Source: Nocardia suismassiliense (GTDB lineage: Bacteria; Actinomycetota; Actinomycetes; Mycobacteriales; Mycobacteriaceae). Taken from it: a DNA stretch of 44,107 bases. The stretch covers positions 1-44,107 of the forward strand of contig NZ_LT985364.1 in assembly GCF_900269665.1 (NCBI RefSeq). The letters run 5' to 3'. Under the pieces are notes generated by a model. It made no database searches, was not told the DNA's origin, and saw only the letters and a list, made by a program, of their open reading frames with translations. Positions 16,938 through 24,999 of the stretch are shown here, in pieces; the first letter of the stretch is position 1; each line of letters starts with the position of its first letter. A program made the translations under genes and the position numbers.

Positions 16938-16957
16938 CGTTAGCACTGACTGTAACG
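16938..16957. promoter_or_regulatory. CGTTA-N10-TAACG inverted repeat upstream of XRE gene
   Basis: CGTTA (16938-16942) and TAACG (16953-16957) are complementary, 29 bases upstream of ATG 16909, next to an AT-rich AATATT. Position fits an operator over the promoter of the XRE/ImmA operon. Inference from symmetry and position only. Confidence 0.35.
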
Positions 16958-17005
16958 CTGCGCTCACGCGACGGCTGTCCCCCGACAAGGGTGGTCTTGA
17001 CCCGA

Positions 17006-18316
17006 TCATGCGGGTTTCACCGGCAGGGTGAGCGGACCTCGGTGGCGGAATCCTGACCGCCATGGAATCTGTTCGTCGTCGAGGACTCGTAGCCGGGGCC
17101 ACTGGCTGTAGAGCTTGCCGATCATCGCTGTTGCGATCGGCCGGATCAGCGCCGTGCCGACGCAGGCGTGCGTCCCATAGCCCAGAGCCAAGTGTGGTGG
17201 CGAGTTCCGATTGATGTCGAATTCGTCGGGTCGATCGAACTTCTGGGGGTCGTGATTGGCCGAGGCCAGGCACGGCAGCACTGTTTGACCGGCGGCGATC
17301 GGCTGCCCGTCTATCTCGAGGTCGGTGACCGCGAACCGCGGGCCGGCGAGGACCTGTGGGGACAGGTATCGCAACAGTTCGTCGACAGCGCTGCTGAGGT
17401 CCGGGCGTGTGAGCAACTCGGCGAGCTGAGCTGGTCTGGTCGACAACGTGAGTACTGTTCCTGCGAGCAGGTCGATCAGCACTTCGTACCAGACGAAAAG
17501 CATGTAGAAGACCACTCCCGCGAGCTCGGCGGTGCTCAAGTTGCCAGGTCGTGCCAGCCGGGTGAGCATCGTTTGGTCCTCGCTCTGGTGGCTGTGGTCG
17601 ATCACCGCTCTGATGATCTGCTGCATGCTGGCCAAGGTGTCTCTTGCACGCGGGGTCGCGGCGGGGCGCATTGTCGAGTTCGCCCAGGCGAGAAGCTGAT
17701 CGCGTGCATTGGGAGGTAAGCCGAGCAGCTCGCTCAGCACCAGAGCTGGGAGCGGGACGGCGACGCGGTCGACGAAGTCGAATTCGCGGATGCCGTCGAG
17801 TTGACGCAGAGTCGGCTCGATCAGCTGGGCAGCCCGGCCGCCCCACTCGCCGACGTGTCGGGGCGCGAGTTCGGTCACGAGCACGCGGCGTAGCCGGGCG
17901 ATATCGCCGGGGTCGCTGGTCTGAAACACATCGAGCGGGGCCGGGACGGGAAATCCTCGGTAGTCGCTGCCGTTCGCGAACTTCACGTTGGTGGATAGAT
18001 TTTCATCGATCAGGCACTGGCGGACGGTGTCGAAACGGGTCACCAGCCACGCGGGTGGGCCATCGGGTGTGGCGACTCGGTGCACGCCTGGGTCGGCCTC
18101 GCGCAGGGAGCGCAGGACTGGCCAAGGGTTTCTGGCGAAGTCTCCGCTGAAGATATCAGGCACAATGCCATCCTCACCCGAGCCCGACACTGCACTGCTG
18201 AGTGTCGGCGTGGTGGAGTGTTCGGGAAGTACTCCGCCCGTTCGAAGGTGTTGCGCGCCAGGGCTATCCGCGACATCCTCGCGGGGAGGGGTTGTGGCGT
18301 CTCCGTCGGCATTCAT
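17006..18316 (-). CDS. Cytochrome P450 with atypical I-helix
   Basis: This is a 436-residue bacterial class-I-like P450. The heme loop reads LGYGTHACVG with Cys385 as thiolate ligand, where the usual first phenylalanine is leucine. The K-helix ExxR is in VDELLRYL. The I-helix, normally AGxE/D-T, reads FYMLFVWYEVL here: the glycine is tryptophan and the oxygen-activating threonine is valine, so oxygen activation may differ or the substrate may supply the proton route. The first about 50 residues are disordered. ATG 18316 overlaps the regulator's stop by four bases. No ferredoxin gene is adjacent. Substrate unknown. Confidence 0.93.
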   Translation of the reverse strand: MNADGDATTPPREDVADSPGAQHLRTGGVLPEHSTTPTLSSAVSGSGEDGIVPDIFSGDFARNPWPVLRSLREADPGVHRVATPDGPPAWLVTRFDTVRQCLIDENLSTNVKFANGSDYRGFPVPAPLDVFQTSDPGDIARLRRVLVTELAPRHVGEWGGRAAQLIEPTLRQLDGIREFDFVDRVAVPLPALVLSELLGLPPNARDQLLAWANSTMRPAATPRARDTLASMQQIIRAVIDHSHQSEDQTMLTRLARPGNLSTAELAGVVFYMLFVWYEVLIDLLAGTVLTLSTRPAQLAELLTRPDLSSAVDELLRYLSPQVLAGPRFAVTDLEIDGQPIAAGQTVLPCLASANHDPQKFDRPDEFDINRNSPPHLALGYGTHACVGTALIRPIATAMIGKLYSQWPRLRVLDDEQIPWRSGFRHRGPLTLPVKPA

Positions 18317-19128
18317 GTCGGAATCTCCGCCCGGACATCATCCGGCGTCGCGACGATCTCGAAGTCCCCGCGCGGGTGGCTGGGGAACCAGCTGCGCAGG
18401 ATCTTGTTTGAGGCCGCTCGACGGCCGGTGAGGTCTCGGACTCTTATCCTGTTGCTGTCGAAGCCGTGGGCAGGTGGATCGTTCTTCCACATGTAGTCGA
18501 AGTCTGGATTCTGTTGGCAGGTCAACATGATTTCTGCAAATCGTGTCGGCGACATGCCTCGCGACCAGAATCGCATCATGTACACCATCTGGTGCGCGAT
18601 GACCGGCCAATCAGCGAAGATGACGCGTGACCGATCATCTGTCATCATTCGCTCGATCATGTTCGCGGGCCGCGGCGAGTCCGGCGGCGCAGGGGCGAAC
18701 ATCGGATAGACCTCCAGACAGGTCTGGTTAGCGTAGATGATTTCGTATTCTGGCAGTTTTCGGTATAGCGCGGGAAACGGTAGAGCCTCGATGACAGTTA
18801 TGTCTTCGTCGGTAATTTTAGGCGGCCATTTTCCCATCTCTACGCGGTAGGGACTTTCGGACGCGAGCGCCATCATCTTTCGGGTTTTCCAGTCCTCTAC
18901 TTCTAGCGCCCTGCACAAGGTCAAGAGATTCTCCGGAAGCGGTCGCCGCCTCCCCTCCTCCCATTTCGAATAGGCGGAAACTGACACTCCAGCCAGCTCC
19001 GCCGCCTGGACCTGAGTCAGTGTGGTTCCGCATGATGACCGTCGTGATCGCCGCAGCTCTTGGATCATGGCACCGAGCACCAACATTGGCTGCCAATTGG
19101 AACCCGCCGCTGTTGTTCCCCCGAACAT
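18313..19128 (-). CDS. XRE regulator with MmyB-like ligand-binding domain
   Basis: This is a 271-residue protein. Residues about 25-80 form a helix-turn-helix (TQVQAAELAGVSVSAYSKWEEGRRR). The remainder matches the MmyB-type C-terminal domain (ALPFPALYRKLPEYEIIYAN, then DWPVIAHQMVYMMR and ASNKILRSWFPSHPRGDFEI), a PAS-like fold proposed to bind small ligands. ATG 19128 follows GAGGAGGGCTT. It is translationally coupled to the P450, so it probably senses the P450's substrate or product. The AT content is higher than in neighbours. A 14-bp perfect inverted repeat lies 35-72 bases upstream. Confidence 0.9.
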   Translation of the reverse strand: MFGGTTAAGSNWQPMLVLGAMIQELRRSRRSSCGTTLTQVQAAELAGVSVSAYSKWEEGRRRPLPENLLTLCRALEVEDWKTRKMMALASESPYRVEMGKWPPKITDEDITVIEALPFPALYRKLPEYEIIYANQTCLEVYPMFAPAPPDSPRPANMIERMMTDDRSRVIFADWPVIAHQMVYMMRFWSRGMSPTRFAEIMLTCQQNPDFDYMWKNDPPAHGFDSNRIRVRDLTGRRAASNKILRSWFPSHPRGDFEIVATPDDVRAEIPT

Positions 19129-19162
19129 AAGCCCTCCTCACTACTCCAGCCGCCACGCCGAC

Positions 19163-19200
19163 CCGAGACTGCCAGTACCCCACGTCACTGGCAGTCTCGG
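19163..19200. promoter_or_regulatory. 14-bp perfect inverted repeat upstream of MmyB-type regulator
   Basis: CCGAGACTGCCAGT (19163-19176) and ACTGGCAGTCTCGG (19187-19200) flank 10 bases. Arms of this length, centred about 54 bases upstream of the ATG, suit a dimeric-repressor operator controlling the regulator/P450 operon. A structural RNA hairpin is an alternative. Confidence 0.6.
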
Positions 19201-19322
19201 TGCGCTCCTGACATCCTTTTGTGGCCGCGCCGCCGATAATCCGTCCCCTGTCCCGCGGTTTTGCGGGCCGAAGATCCCTATGGTCTACCGGTGTCACCTG
19301 GAGGTGTCAACAAAAACAAGAT

Positions 19323-19370
19323 TCACACTTCATGTGTGATTTTTACGCCGTATGGGTGGGCGTTTTTTTT
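19323..19370 (+). terminator. Two consecutive terminator-like hairpins
   Basis: TCACAC/GTGTGA (19323-19339) is followed by a T5 run. Immediately after, ACGCC/GGCGT (19345-19363) is followed by eight T residues (19363-19370). Both are oriented for plus-strand transcripts, yet no plus-strand gene lies upstream within 6 kb. They may end a small RNA starting near 19200. Confidence 0.45.
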
Positions 19371-19982
19371 CGGATCGGGCGTGCTCCCCTAGAGAGGCTG
19401 ATCACGCGGGGTTTCCGGTACCGCCGTAGGGCACAGATGGACGGTCGAGAGTGTCCGAAAACCGCCAGAGCGCCCGCAAGGCGACGGAATACTAGCGGAA
19501 ATTAGTCATATGCAAGTGCATTTGCAAATTCAAATGGCCTCGAATGATCTCCAAACGGAGATCGCTCCGCCACTTTCAGCCGCCGTGAACTGCCCGTTCG
19601 CTTGAGGTGACAGGCTTCGGGCGATCCAACTGCGCAACCCGACGGATCGCCAGCCGAGCGCTTTCCCCGAAGCGATGGCTAGCAAACATGCGGCTTGGCT
19701 ATCGATACCCTGTCGACAATTGATCGGTCTACGGTCCATAGCGCCAATCGCACACGCTGCACTATCGTCGACCGACGCCCATACTGAAGAGGTCCAGTGC
19801 AGCAACCACCACATCGCCGACGACACCGCATTCGACCGTGCTGGCAGAACCTTCCAGCAAACCCCAACGTTCGGCTCCCGAAGGACTCAGCGATCCCCCG
19901 CAGATCATCCCCGACCCGGCATTCCGCACACAATCAGCGCCCTTACGTCACTGCTATAGCCGCTCATCAGCAAAGGAGCCGA

Positions 19983-20543
19983 ATGACCGCCATACCTGCG
20001 GCAGTCCAACCCGGTTTCTGCCCTGTCAAATGGTGCTACACCTGCACACCCTCTGATGACCCGGAAGACACTCCGCACCGCCACGACGATCGCGCGATCG
20101 AGTTCGAAGTCTCGAGCCCAAGACAACCGCGTCGGTTACGCGAGGTGATGCATCCGTCCAGCCCGCTTCGCCCGCCGCCACTGATCATTCAGCGATCGTG
20201 TTTGGCATACGGCGATGGAACGTGCCTGACCACAGTCGATATCGTGCGCGATGACCTGCAAGGAATTGGTGTCGGGCCAGAAGACGCCCTTGAGCTGGCC
20301 GAGGTATTACGCCGCCCAGAGCTGCACTTCGGACGCCCTGTCTTCATAGAGCTGCACGAAGCTCCCATTCAGCCCCTGCTCGTCTGGACCGAGTCGGATG
20401 AAGCTCTAGATCCCCGCGACTACACGCTGCATTTGGCCCAATTCGACGGCGGGCGGAACTATCTCGACTACTTCATCTTCACGCCCGCCGAGGCACAACA
20501 GCTCGGCCAAATCCTGAGTAAGTTCAGCTACGACGGACCGTGA
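19983..20543 (+). CDS. Unknown protein with N-terminal CxxxxCxxC-like cluster
   Basis: This 186-residue protein was not recognised. ATG 19983 has a textbook AAAGGAG seven bases before it. The N-terminus reads FCPVKWCYTC followed by a His-rich stretch (HRHDD), resembling putative metal-binding openings seen in small actinobacterial proteins. The remainder is a mixed alpha/beta domain ending in TPAEAQQLGQIL. It is preceded by 850 bases of non-coding DNA and followed by 626 more, so it is probably transcribed alone. Confidence 0.7.
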   Translation: MTAIPAAVQPGFCPVKWCYTCTPSDDPEDTPHRHDDRAIEFEVSSPRQPRRLREVMHPSSPLRPPPLIIQRSCLAYGDGTCLTTVDIVRDDLQGIGVGPEDALELAEVLRRPELHFGRPVFIELHEAPIQPLLVWTESDEALDPRDYTLHLAQFDGGRNYLDYFIFTPAEAQQLGQILSKFSYDGP

Positions 20544-21169
20544 GGAGCACTCCGCGCCCGAGTGACACAGCTCGGCGAGCCGGGCATCACCCCGCGACTC
20601 CTCATACAGGCGCGAACCGCGGGCTACAGTCCGACCCTGGGATCGAAACCCTGCCCACCCAAATCGGTGGAACTGCAATAACTTCCGAAGCATCATCCCG
20701 GTTGCGGTCCACCACAAGCCCCCGTTATCGGATGCCGCTCGACGGGCCGGGCGCCGCTCCCATACCGCTGCGCGGAGGGTCGTCGAGCAAATCAGCTCGA
20801 CGATCTCACCGCACCCCACGGCCAGGTCGGCGCTCTAGTCCTTCGCCAGTCAGCCGGCGGCCTGACCATTCACCGAGAGCAATGGCTGCGACAATGAAGA
20901 CCTCTCGGCCACAGCGAGTTTTCGCGGCGGCAGGATAGCCCGGGGGCCGCACGCCAGGAGGAATGACAAAAGATGTGGAGTACCGCGGTACCTAGGTGAA
21001 AGGCCACATGGCCGCGCGAGTATGGATGGACTCACCCCTGCTCCCCCGCTCCGCTATTTCTCGACACCGCCGAAGGCGGCGCCGGCCACAGGCCGTTCCG
21101 CCAGCGCCGCATGAGCTCGCTCGGTAGGCTCGGCGCTCGATCGCTTGCAGACAATGAGGGGGCACGACA
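20544..21169. other. Intergenic stretch before the Ser/Thr kinase
   Basis: No convincing gene in these 626 bases. They contain a perfect 8-bp hairpin CGTCGAGC/GCTCGACG (20781-20802, 6-base loop) and a 12-bp palindrome GTACCGCGGTAC (20980-20991). An AGGAGG followed by a 9-codon frame at 20963 has too short a spacing to be credible. Confidence 0.45.
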
Positions 21170-22828
21170 GTGCTGGCACCGGGTGATGAGTTCGCCGGCT
21201 ACCGGATCGAGCGGCAACTCGGGCAGGGCGGAATGGGGTCGGTGTATCTGGCCCACCATCCCCGACTACCGAGACAGATCGCATTGAAGCTGCTGAACCC
21301 GGGGATGTTCACCGACACCGCGATCCGCCTACGGTTCGAACGCGAAGCCGACCTGGTCGCAAAGCTCGACCATCCGAACATCGTGACCGTCTACGATCGC
21401 GGCACCGAGGGCGATCAGCCATGGATCAGCATGCCCTACATCGACGGCGCCGACCTCTCCGCGCTGGACCCATCCACGATCACCGTCGAGCGGACCGCCC
21501 GCATCATCGCCAGCGTCGCCGCGGCACTGGACTACGCACACGCCAAAGACATCCTGCACCGTGACGTGAAGCCGGCCAACATCATGGTCCAGCCCGCCGC
21601 ACCTGGTCGTGACGAACAGGTGCTGCTCACCGATTTCGGGATCGCCCGCCTGCGACAGGACACAGCAGGACTCACCGCTACCGGAACCTTCACTGCCACA
21701 ATCGCCTTCGCTTCGCCCGAACAGCTCTCCAGCGGTGCGCTCGGTCCAGAGTCCGACCAGTACTCGCTGGCGTGCACCTTGTATCGGTTGTTGACCGGCA
21801 CCGGACCCTTCGACGCCGCGAATCCCGCCGCTGTGGTGGCCGGGCATCTTCATTCGCCTGCACCGCCAATCAGCGCCCGGCGCGACGGACTACCTACCGC
21901 GCTCGACGCCGTTCTGGCCCGCGCGCTGGCCAAACAACCCGCCGCCCGCTTCGCTTCCTGCGGGGACTTCGCGTTGGCAGTGGCTGACATCGCCGACGGG
22001 TCCTCAACCATGGCGCGCCGGAGGGCCATCACGGAGCGAAGAGGCCGCTCTGATGTCCGCGGCCAGCTCGGTCATACCAGAGCCCTCGCCCACTCAGACG
22101 CGAGCGCAGCTCAGCCCGGCGGACAGCGACCCGCACCGTCATCGGTTCTCACCTCGCCCCGTCCCGCCGGCGCGCGTTCGGCGTCACACCGCCGAAGGCG
22201 CTCCGCGCGCTGGCTGCTGGGCACCGCAGCGGTAGTGATCGTGCTCGGCGTCGCCGCGACGATCGCGATCACTACGCGCGATTCCGATGCCCCAGCAAAG
22301 GGTCCAGTTCCATCCTCCGTGCCGTCGGATCCCGAGCAGGTCGCGATGCGAAATGCCTTCGCGAATCTGGTGCCCGAACCCGATGGCACCGACCACGGCC
22401 GGATCGGCACGAACGACTGTTCATGGCGCACGCCGGGCCAAGATCTGCGGACCAACAGCGGCAACGCAGTGTGGTCGAACAATCAGTGGGTCGCGGCGGC
22501 GGACTGCGTCAGCGGCGACGCCGGTCAAACACCCACCGGCTACGTCGTTTTCGCCTACCCCTCGCCAGAAGCTGCGGCCGCCGCGATTGATCGGTTGCCG
22601 CCGAACACCCAAGCCACCGAGATCGCCGGTGGCCGCGGCTATACCACTCACCGCTGGATTGCCCCTTTCGATCCAGCATGGAATCAGGTCGGCGTGCTTG
22701 CCGGTTTTCAGGGTCAGCCCGAACGTGCCCGATACCTGCTCTACGGATACCGCGGCGCGCGCATCGACAGCTCGACCTCCTCGGCTGAGCAGGCCTCTCT
22801 GGTCTGGTTCGCCAGCCTGCCGCTGTAG
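21170..22828 (+). CDS. Transmembrane Ser/Thr protein kinase (PknB-like, no PASTA repeats)
   Basis: This is a 552-residue protein starting at GTG 21170 (GAGGGGG nine bases upstream). Residues 10-265 are a Hanks-type kinase: G-loop LGQGGMGSVYLA, ATP lysine in IALKLL, catalytic HRDVKPAN (Asp132), DFGIAR, and APE-equivalent ASPEQL. A disordered juxtamembrane stretch follows, then one membrane helix at about 346-366 (LLGTAAVVIVLGVAATIAI). The about 185-residue extracellular domain has two cysteines (CSWR, DCVSG) that may form a disulfide, like the sensor domains of several mycobacterial and nocardial kinases. The activation loop TGTFTATIAFASPEQ differs from the usual GTxxYMAPE. It probably senses a cell-envelope signal. 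Confidence 0.95.
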   Translation: MLAPGDEFAGYRIERQLGQGGMGSVYLAHHPRLPRQIALKLLNPGMFTDTAIRLRFEREADLVAKLDHPNIVTVYDRGTEGDQPWISMPYIDGADLSALDPSTITVERTARIIASVAAALDYAHAKDILHRDVKPANIMVQPAAPGRDEQVLLTDFGIARLRQDTAGLTATGTFTATIAFASPEQLSSGALGPESDQYSLACTLYRLLTGTGPFDAANPAAVVAGHLHSPAPPISARRDGLPTALDAVLARALAKQPAARFASCGDFALAVADIADGSSTMARRRAITERRGRSDVRGQLGHTRALAHSDASAAQPGGQRPAPSSVLTSPRPAGARSASHRRRRSARWLLGTAAVVIVLGVAATIAITTRDSDAPAKGPVPSSVPSDPEQVAMRNAFANLVPEPDGTDHGRIGTNDCSWRTPGQDLRTNSGNAVWSNNQWVAAADCVSGDAGQTPTGYVVFAYPSPEAAAAAIDRLPPNTQATEIAGGRGYTTHRWIAPFDPAWNQVGVLAGFQGQPERARYLLYGYRGARIDSSTSSAEQASLVWFASLPL

Positions 22829-22988
22829 CCCTGGCTGTCCGCCGGCCGCGTTGCATCGCCAGGTAGTCCGGCGCGGCCGAAACCGCTCGGATCGATGTCC
22901 GCCGCGCTGGACTGCGACGGCACAATCGAGTCGGTTCGGGTCGCGGCATCGCTACGCTCGCTCGGTGGGCATAGTGAAGGGGATCGAG

Positions 22989-24176
22989 ATGGAGCAGGAC
23001 GATCAGGGATGGAACTTCAGCACCCAGTTCGTCTGCACTGGTTGTGTCTCCGACTATGCGCTCGAGGCGGCGATTGCCGACGAGGCATCGGCCGATGAGG
23101 TTTGCGACTTCTGCGGCGGTGGTCCAGCCGCGTCGATGGATGTGCTCCTCGGAGCCTTCTTCGCGGGCTTGAGGAACGAGTACGGTCGCGCTGATGACGA
23201 GGGTGTGATCTGGGACGGTCGCGAGGGTGGCTACCAAATGGCCGCGACGCGGGACACCTGGGATCTCATTGGGGAGTTCAGCGATGTGCTTTCGGGCGAC
23301 GGGCTGGTCGATGCCGTTCGGCTGCTCGCGCACGACACGATGTGGGTCGAACGGAACTTCGCCTGGCGCCGGCGCGACGAGGTGCTCGACGACGCCTGGG
23401 CGAGGTTCTGCCGGACGGTGAAATATGAGACCCGCTACGTCATTTGGCTGAACGAGCAGACCAGCTCGGAAGAAGCCGCGATGACCGGAGAGATCCCGCC
23501 GGCGCGGATTCTGCACGACATCGGCGACCTGCTGACGCGATTGCGCCTCGGAGTACGAGTTCTGGATGCGGGCTACTCGCTCTGGCGAGCCCGGACCCAT
23601 GACGGTCCCGGCAAGACATTCGACGCCGGCGGACTGGGCACCGTGCCCGCGGATAAGGCCAAGCAACCCAACCGTATGAGCCCAGCCGGAATTCCGCTGT
23701 TCTACGGAGCTGAGGAGATGGACACCGCGATCCAAGAGGTGTCGGACGGCACCACTCAGTGTGTCACTGCTGGTCGATTCCAGACGTCCCAGCCGTGCAC
23801 CGTCGTCGATTTCACCGCCCTGCCCGAGGTGCCGAGCATGTTCGATCCCGAGCTCGGCGCCGACTGGCGCTACCTGAGTTTTCTGCACCGATTCGCCGCC
23901 GAGGTGAGCAAGCCGATCGATCCCGGCGACAGCAATATCGACTATGTGCCCACCCAGATCTTGACGGAGTTCTTCCTGCGGATCTTCAACTCCGCCGGGG
24001 TGGACGGCATCCTGTACGACTCGGCGACCGTGCCCGGCACCGTATGTGCCGCCCTCGATGTGCCGAACGATCGGTGCGTCGAGCAAACAACGGGGTGGGA
24101 CAGCAGCGGCGAGCTTCGATTGGGCCTGGTCGCTGGTTCGATCACCATGCAAAAGCTGCCAGGAGCAAGCCCGTAG
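22989..24176 (+). CDS. HEPN/RES N-terminal domain and RES domain protein
   Basis: This is a 395-residue protein. ATG 22989 has AAGGGG seven bases upstream. Residues 1-50 carry two CxxC pairs (C16/C19, C39/C42), as in the N-terminal domain preceding RES in a family of predicted toxins. A long helical segment follows (60-200). The RES domain starts near LWRARTH (about 205), with GIPLFYGAEEMDTAIQEV supplying the conserved Glu and ending around YVPTQILTEFF. RES proteins of Xre-RES and MbcTA modules degrade NAD+ (family knowledge). No Xre-type antitoxin gene adjoins it; the unknown gene 63 bases downstream is the only nearby partner candidate. Confidence 0.85.
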   Translation: MEQDDQGWNFSTQFVCTGCVSDYALEAAIADEASADEVCDFCGGGPAASMDVLLGAFFAGLRNEYGRADDEGVIWDGREGGYQMAATRDTWDLIGEFSDVLSGDGLVDAVRLLAHDTMWVERNFAWRRRDEVLDDAWARFCRTVKYETRYVIWLNEQTSSEEAAMTGEIPPARILHDIGDLLTRLRLGVRVLDAGYSLWRARTHDGPGKTFDAGGLGTVPADKAKQPNRMSPAGIPLFYGAEEMDTAIQEVSDGTTQCVTAGRFQTSQPCTVVDFTALPEVPSMFDPELGADWRYLSFLHRFAAEVSKPIDPGDSNIDYVPTQILTEFFLRIFNSAGVDGILYDSATVPGTVCAALDVPNDRCVEQTTGWDSSGELRLGLVAGSITMQKLPGASP

Positions 24177-24239
24177 ATCCGCACTCCCTGCGGCGTGGCA
24201 AGCCGGGTTCGATGTGTCGGTTCTGGTACGAACCTGCAC

Positions 24240-24887
24240 ATGAGGAAACGCAGCCCTGGGAAGAAAGCACGGCGGCAGGCTCGTCTGAATAGCAGGACTC
24301 CCTCGCAAGCGAGGCCACGGAACGCGGATCCGGGATCGGGGAGCTTTTCTCCGAACTTCCCGGCGCCGAGCGTCATTCCGCTTATTACGGATTGGAAAGA
24401 CCCGAGTAATGTTCGAGAGGCGCTGCTCGACGATCTCCCGGCCGATGAGTTTCCTGCCGATACCCAGCAGCTCGTCGCCGATGGCGAGGCACTCGACGCG
24501 CGTCTTCACGCTCGCGGCTGGGAATTCGACGGCACTGCCTGCGGCGAGGGCCAATCCCTGGCGTGGCGCTTCCCGCCGAGTGAACACGACCCGGACCACG
24601 ATCTCGCCGAACCACGCACCTGGTTCTTCATCAGTTTGCCCGAGATGGGCCGATACACGCTGGCGGAGTTACCGATCGAGGTTTACCTCGCGGGCCACGG
24701 GGTCGAGGTCGGGGCCTGGCGCGCGGCGAACATCGAGACCTTGTTCGAACAGATCGAGGCTATCGAGAGCTACCGTGCCGGTGCGGACACCAACGGATTC
24801 CCGCTGCCGTACGTGCCAGGCTCGTGCTATCACGACGAAGACAGCGAGTACGACGGGTTGCCACGTCCAGCGGCCCTGATTCACTGA
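24240..24887 (+). CDS. Unknown protein downstream of RES gene
   Basis: This 215-residue protein was not recognised. A basic N-terminal tail (MRKRSPGKKARRQAR) is followed by an acidic globular region with LPADEFPADTQQLVADGEALDARL and WFFISLPEMGRYTL. The C-terminus is tyrosine/aspartate-rich. ATG 24240 is used; no good ribosome site is visible, which would fit coupling to the upstream RES gene. Being acidic and directly downstream, it could be the RES protein's antitoxin or immunity factor (inference). The stop lies in a 15-bp palindrome (24877-24891). Confidence 0.65.
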   Translation: MRKRSPGKKARRQARLNSRTPSQARPRNADPGSGSFSPNFPAPSVIPLITDWKDPSNVREALLDDLPADEFPADTQQLVADGEALDARLHARGWEFDGTACGEGQSLAWRFPPSEHDPDHDLAEPRTWFFISLPEMGRYTLAELPIEVYLAGHGVEVGAWRAANIETLFEQIEAIESYRAGADTNGFPLPYVPGSCYHDEDSEYDGLPRPAALIH

Positions 24888-24891
24888 ATCA
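24877..24891. terminator. Palindrome over the stop codon of the RES-linked gene
   Basis: TGATTCA-C-TGAATCA is a perfect 7+1+7 palindrome containing TGA at 24885-24887. It resembles in placement the palindrome over the APH gene stop. A weak mRNA end signal or protein site; no T-run. Confidence 0.3.
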
Positions 24892-24999
24892 AAGTCGCCC
24901 AATCGAATTCAAGCTCACTGCCGACTTATCGACGGGTTCGCACGGCGGAGGCTCGGCATTGCCGCGCGGCGCTGACCGAGTCGGCGGTAGGCGCGCGGG

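Larger units (their letters stand above)
19129..19982. other. Long non-coding stretch
   Basis: These 854 bases contain no open frame with both a ribosome site and protein-like sequence. Besides the operator repeat, they hold two terminator-like hairpins (19323-19370) and an AT-rich patch around 19500-19535 with TGCAA/TTGCA symmetry (19511-19526). Local base composition is lower in GC than the surrounding genes. Confidence 0.5.

Noticed and set aside
19675..19959. Possible 94-residue gene in the long non-coding stretch
   Set aside because: No ribosome site, weak third-position bias, and overlap with an equally open minus frame.
20620..20700. tRNA-like T-arm sequence (GGGATCGAAACCC)
   Set aside because: No acceptor, D or anticodon arm can be folded around it on either strand.
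20963..20992. Leader peptide MTKDVEYRGT
   Set aside because: AGGAGG is one base from the ATG, too close to work, and the following gene has its own ribosome site.
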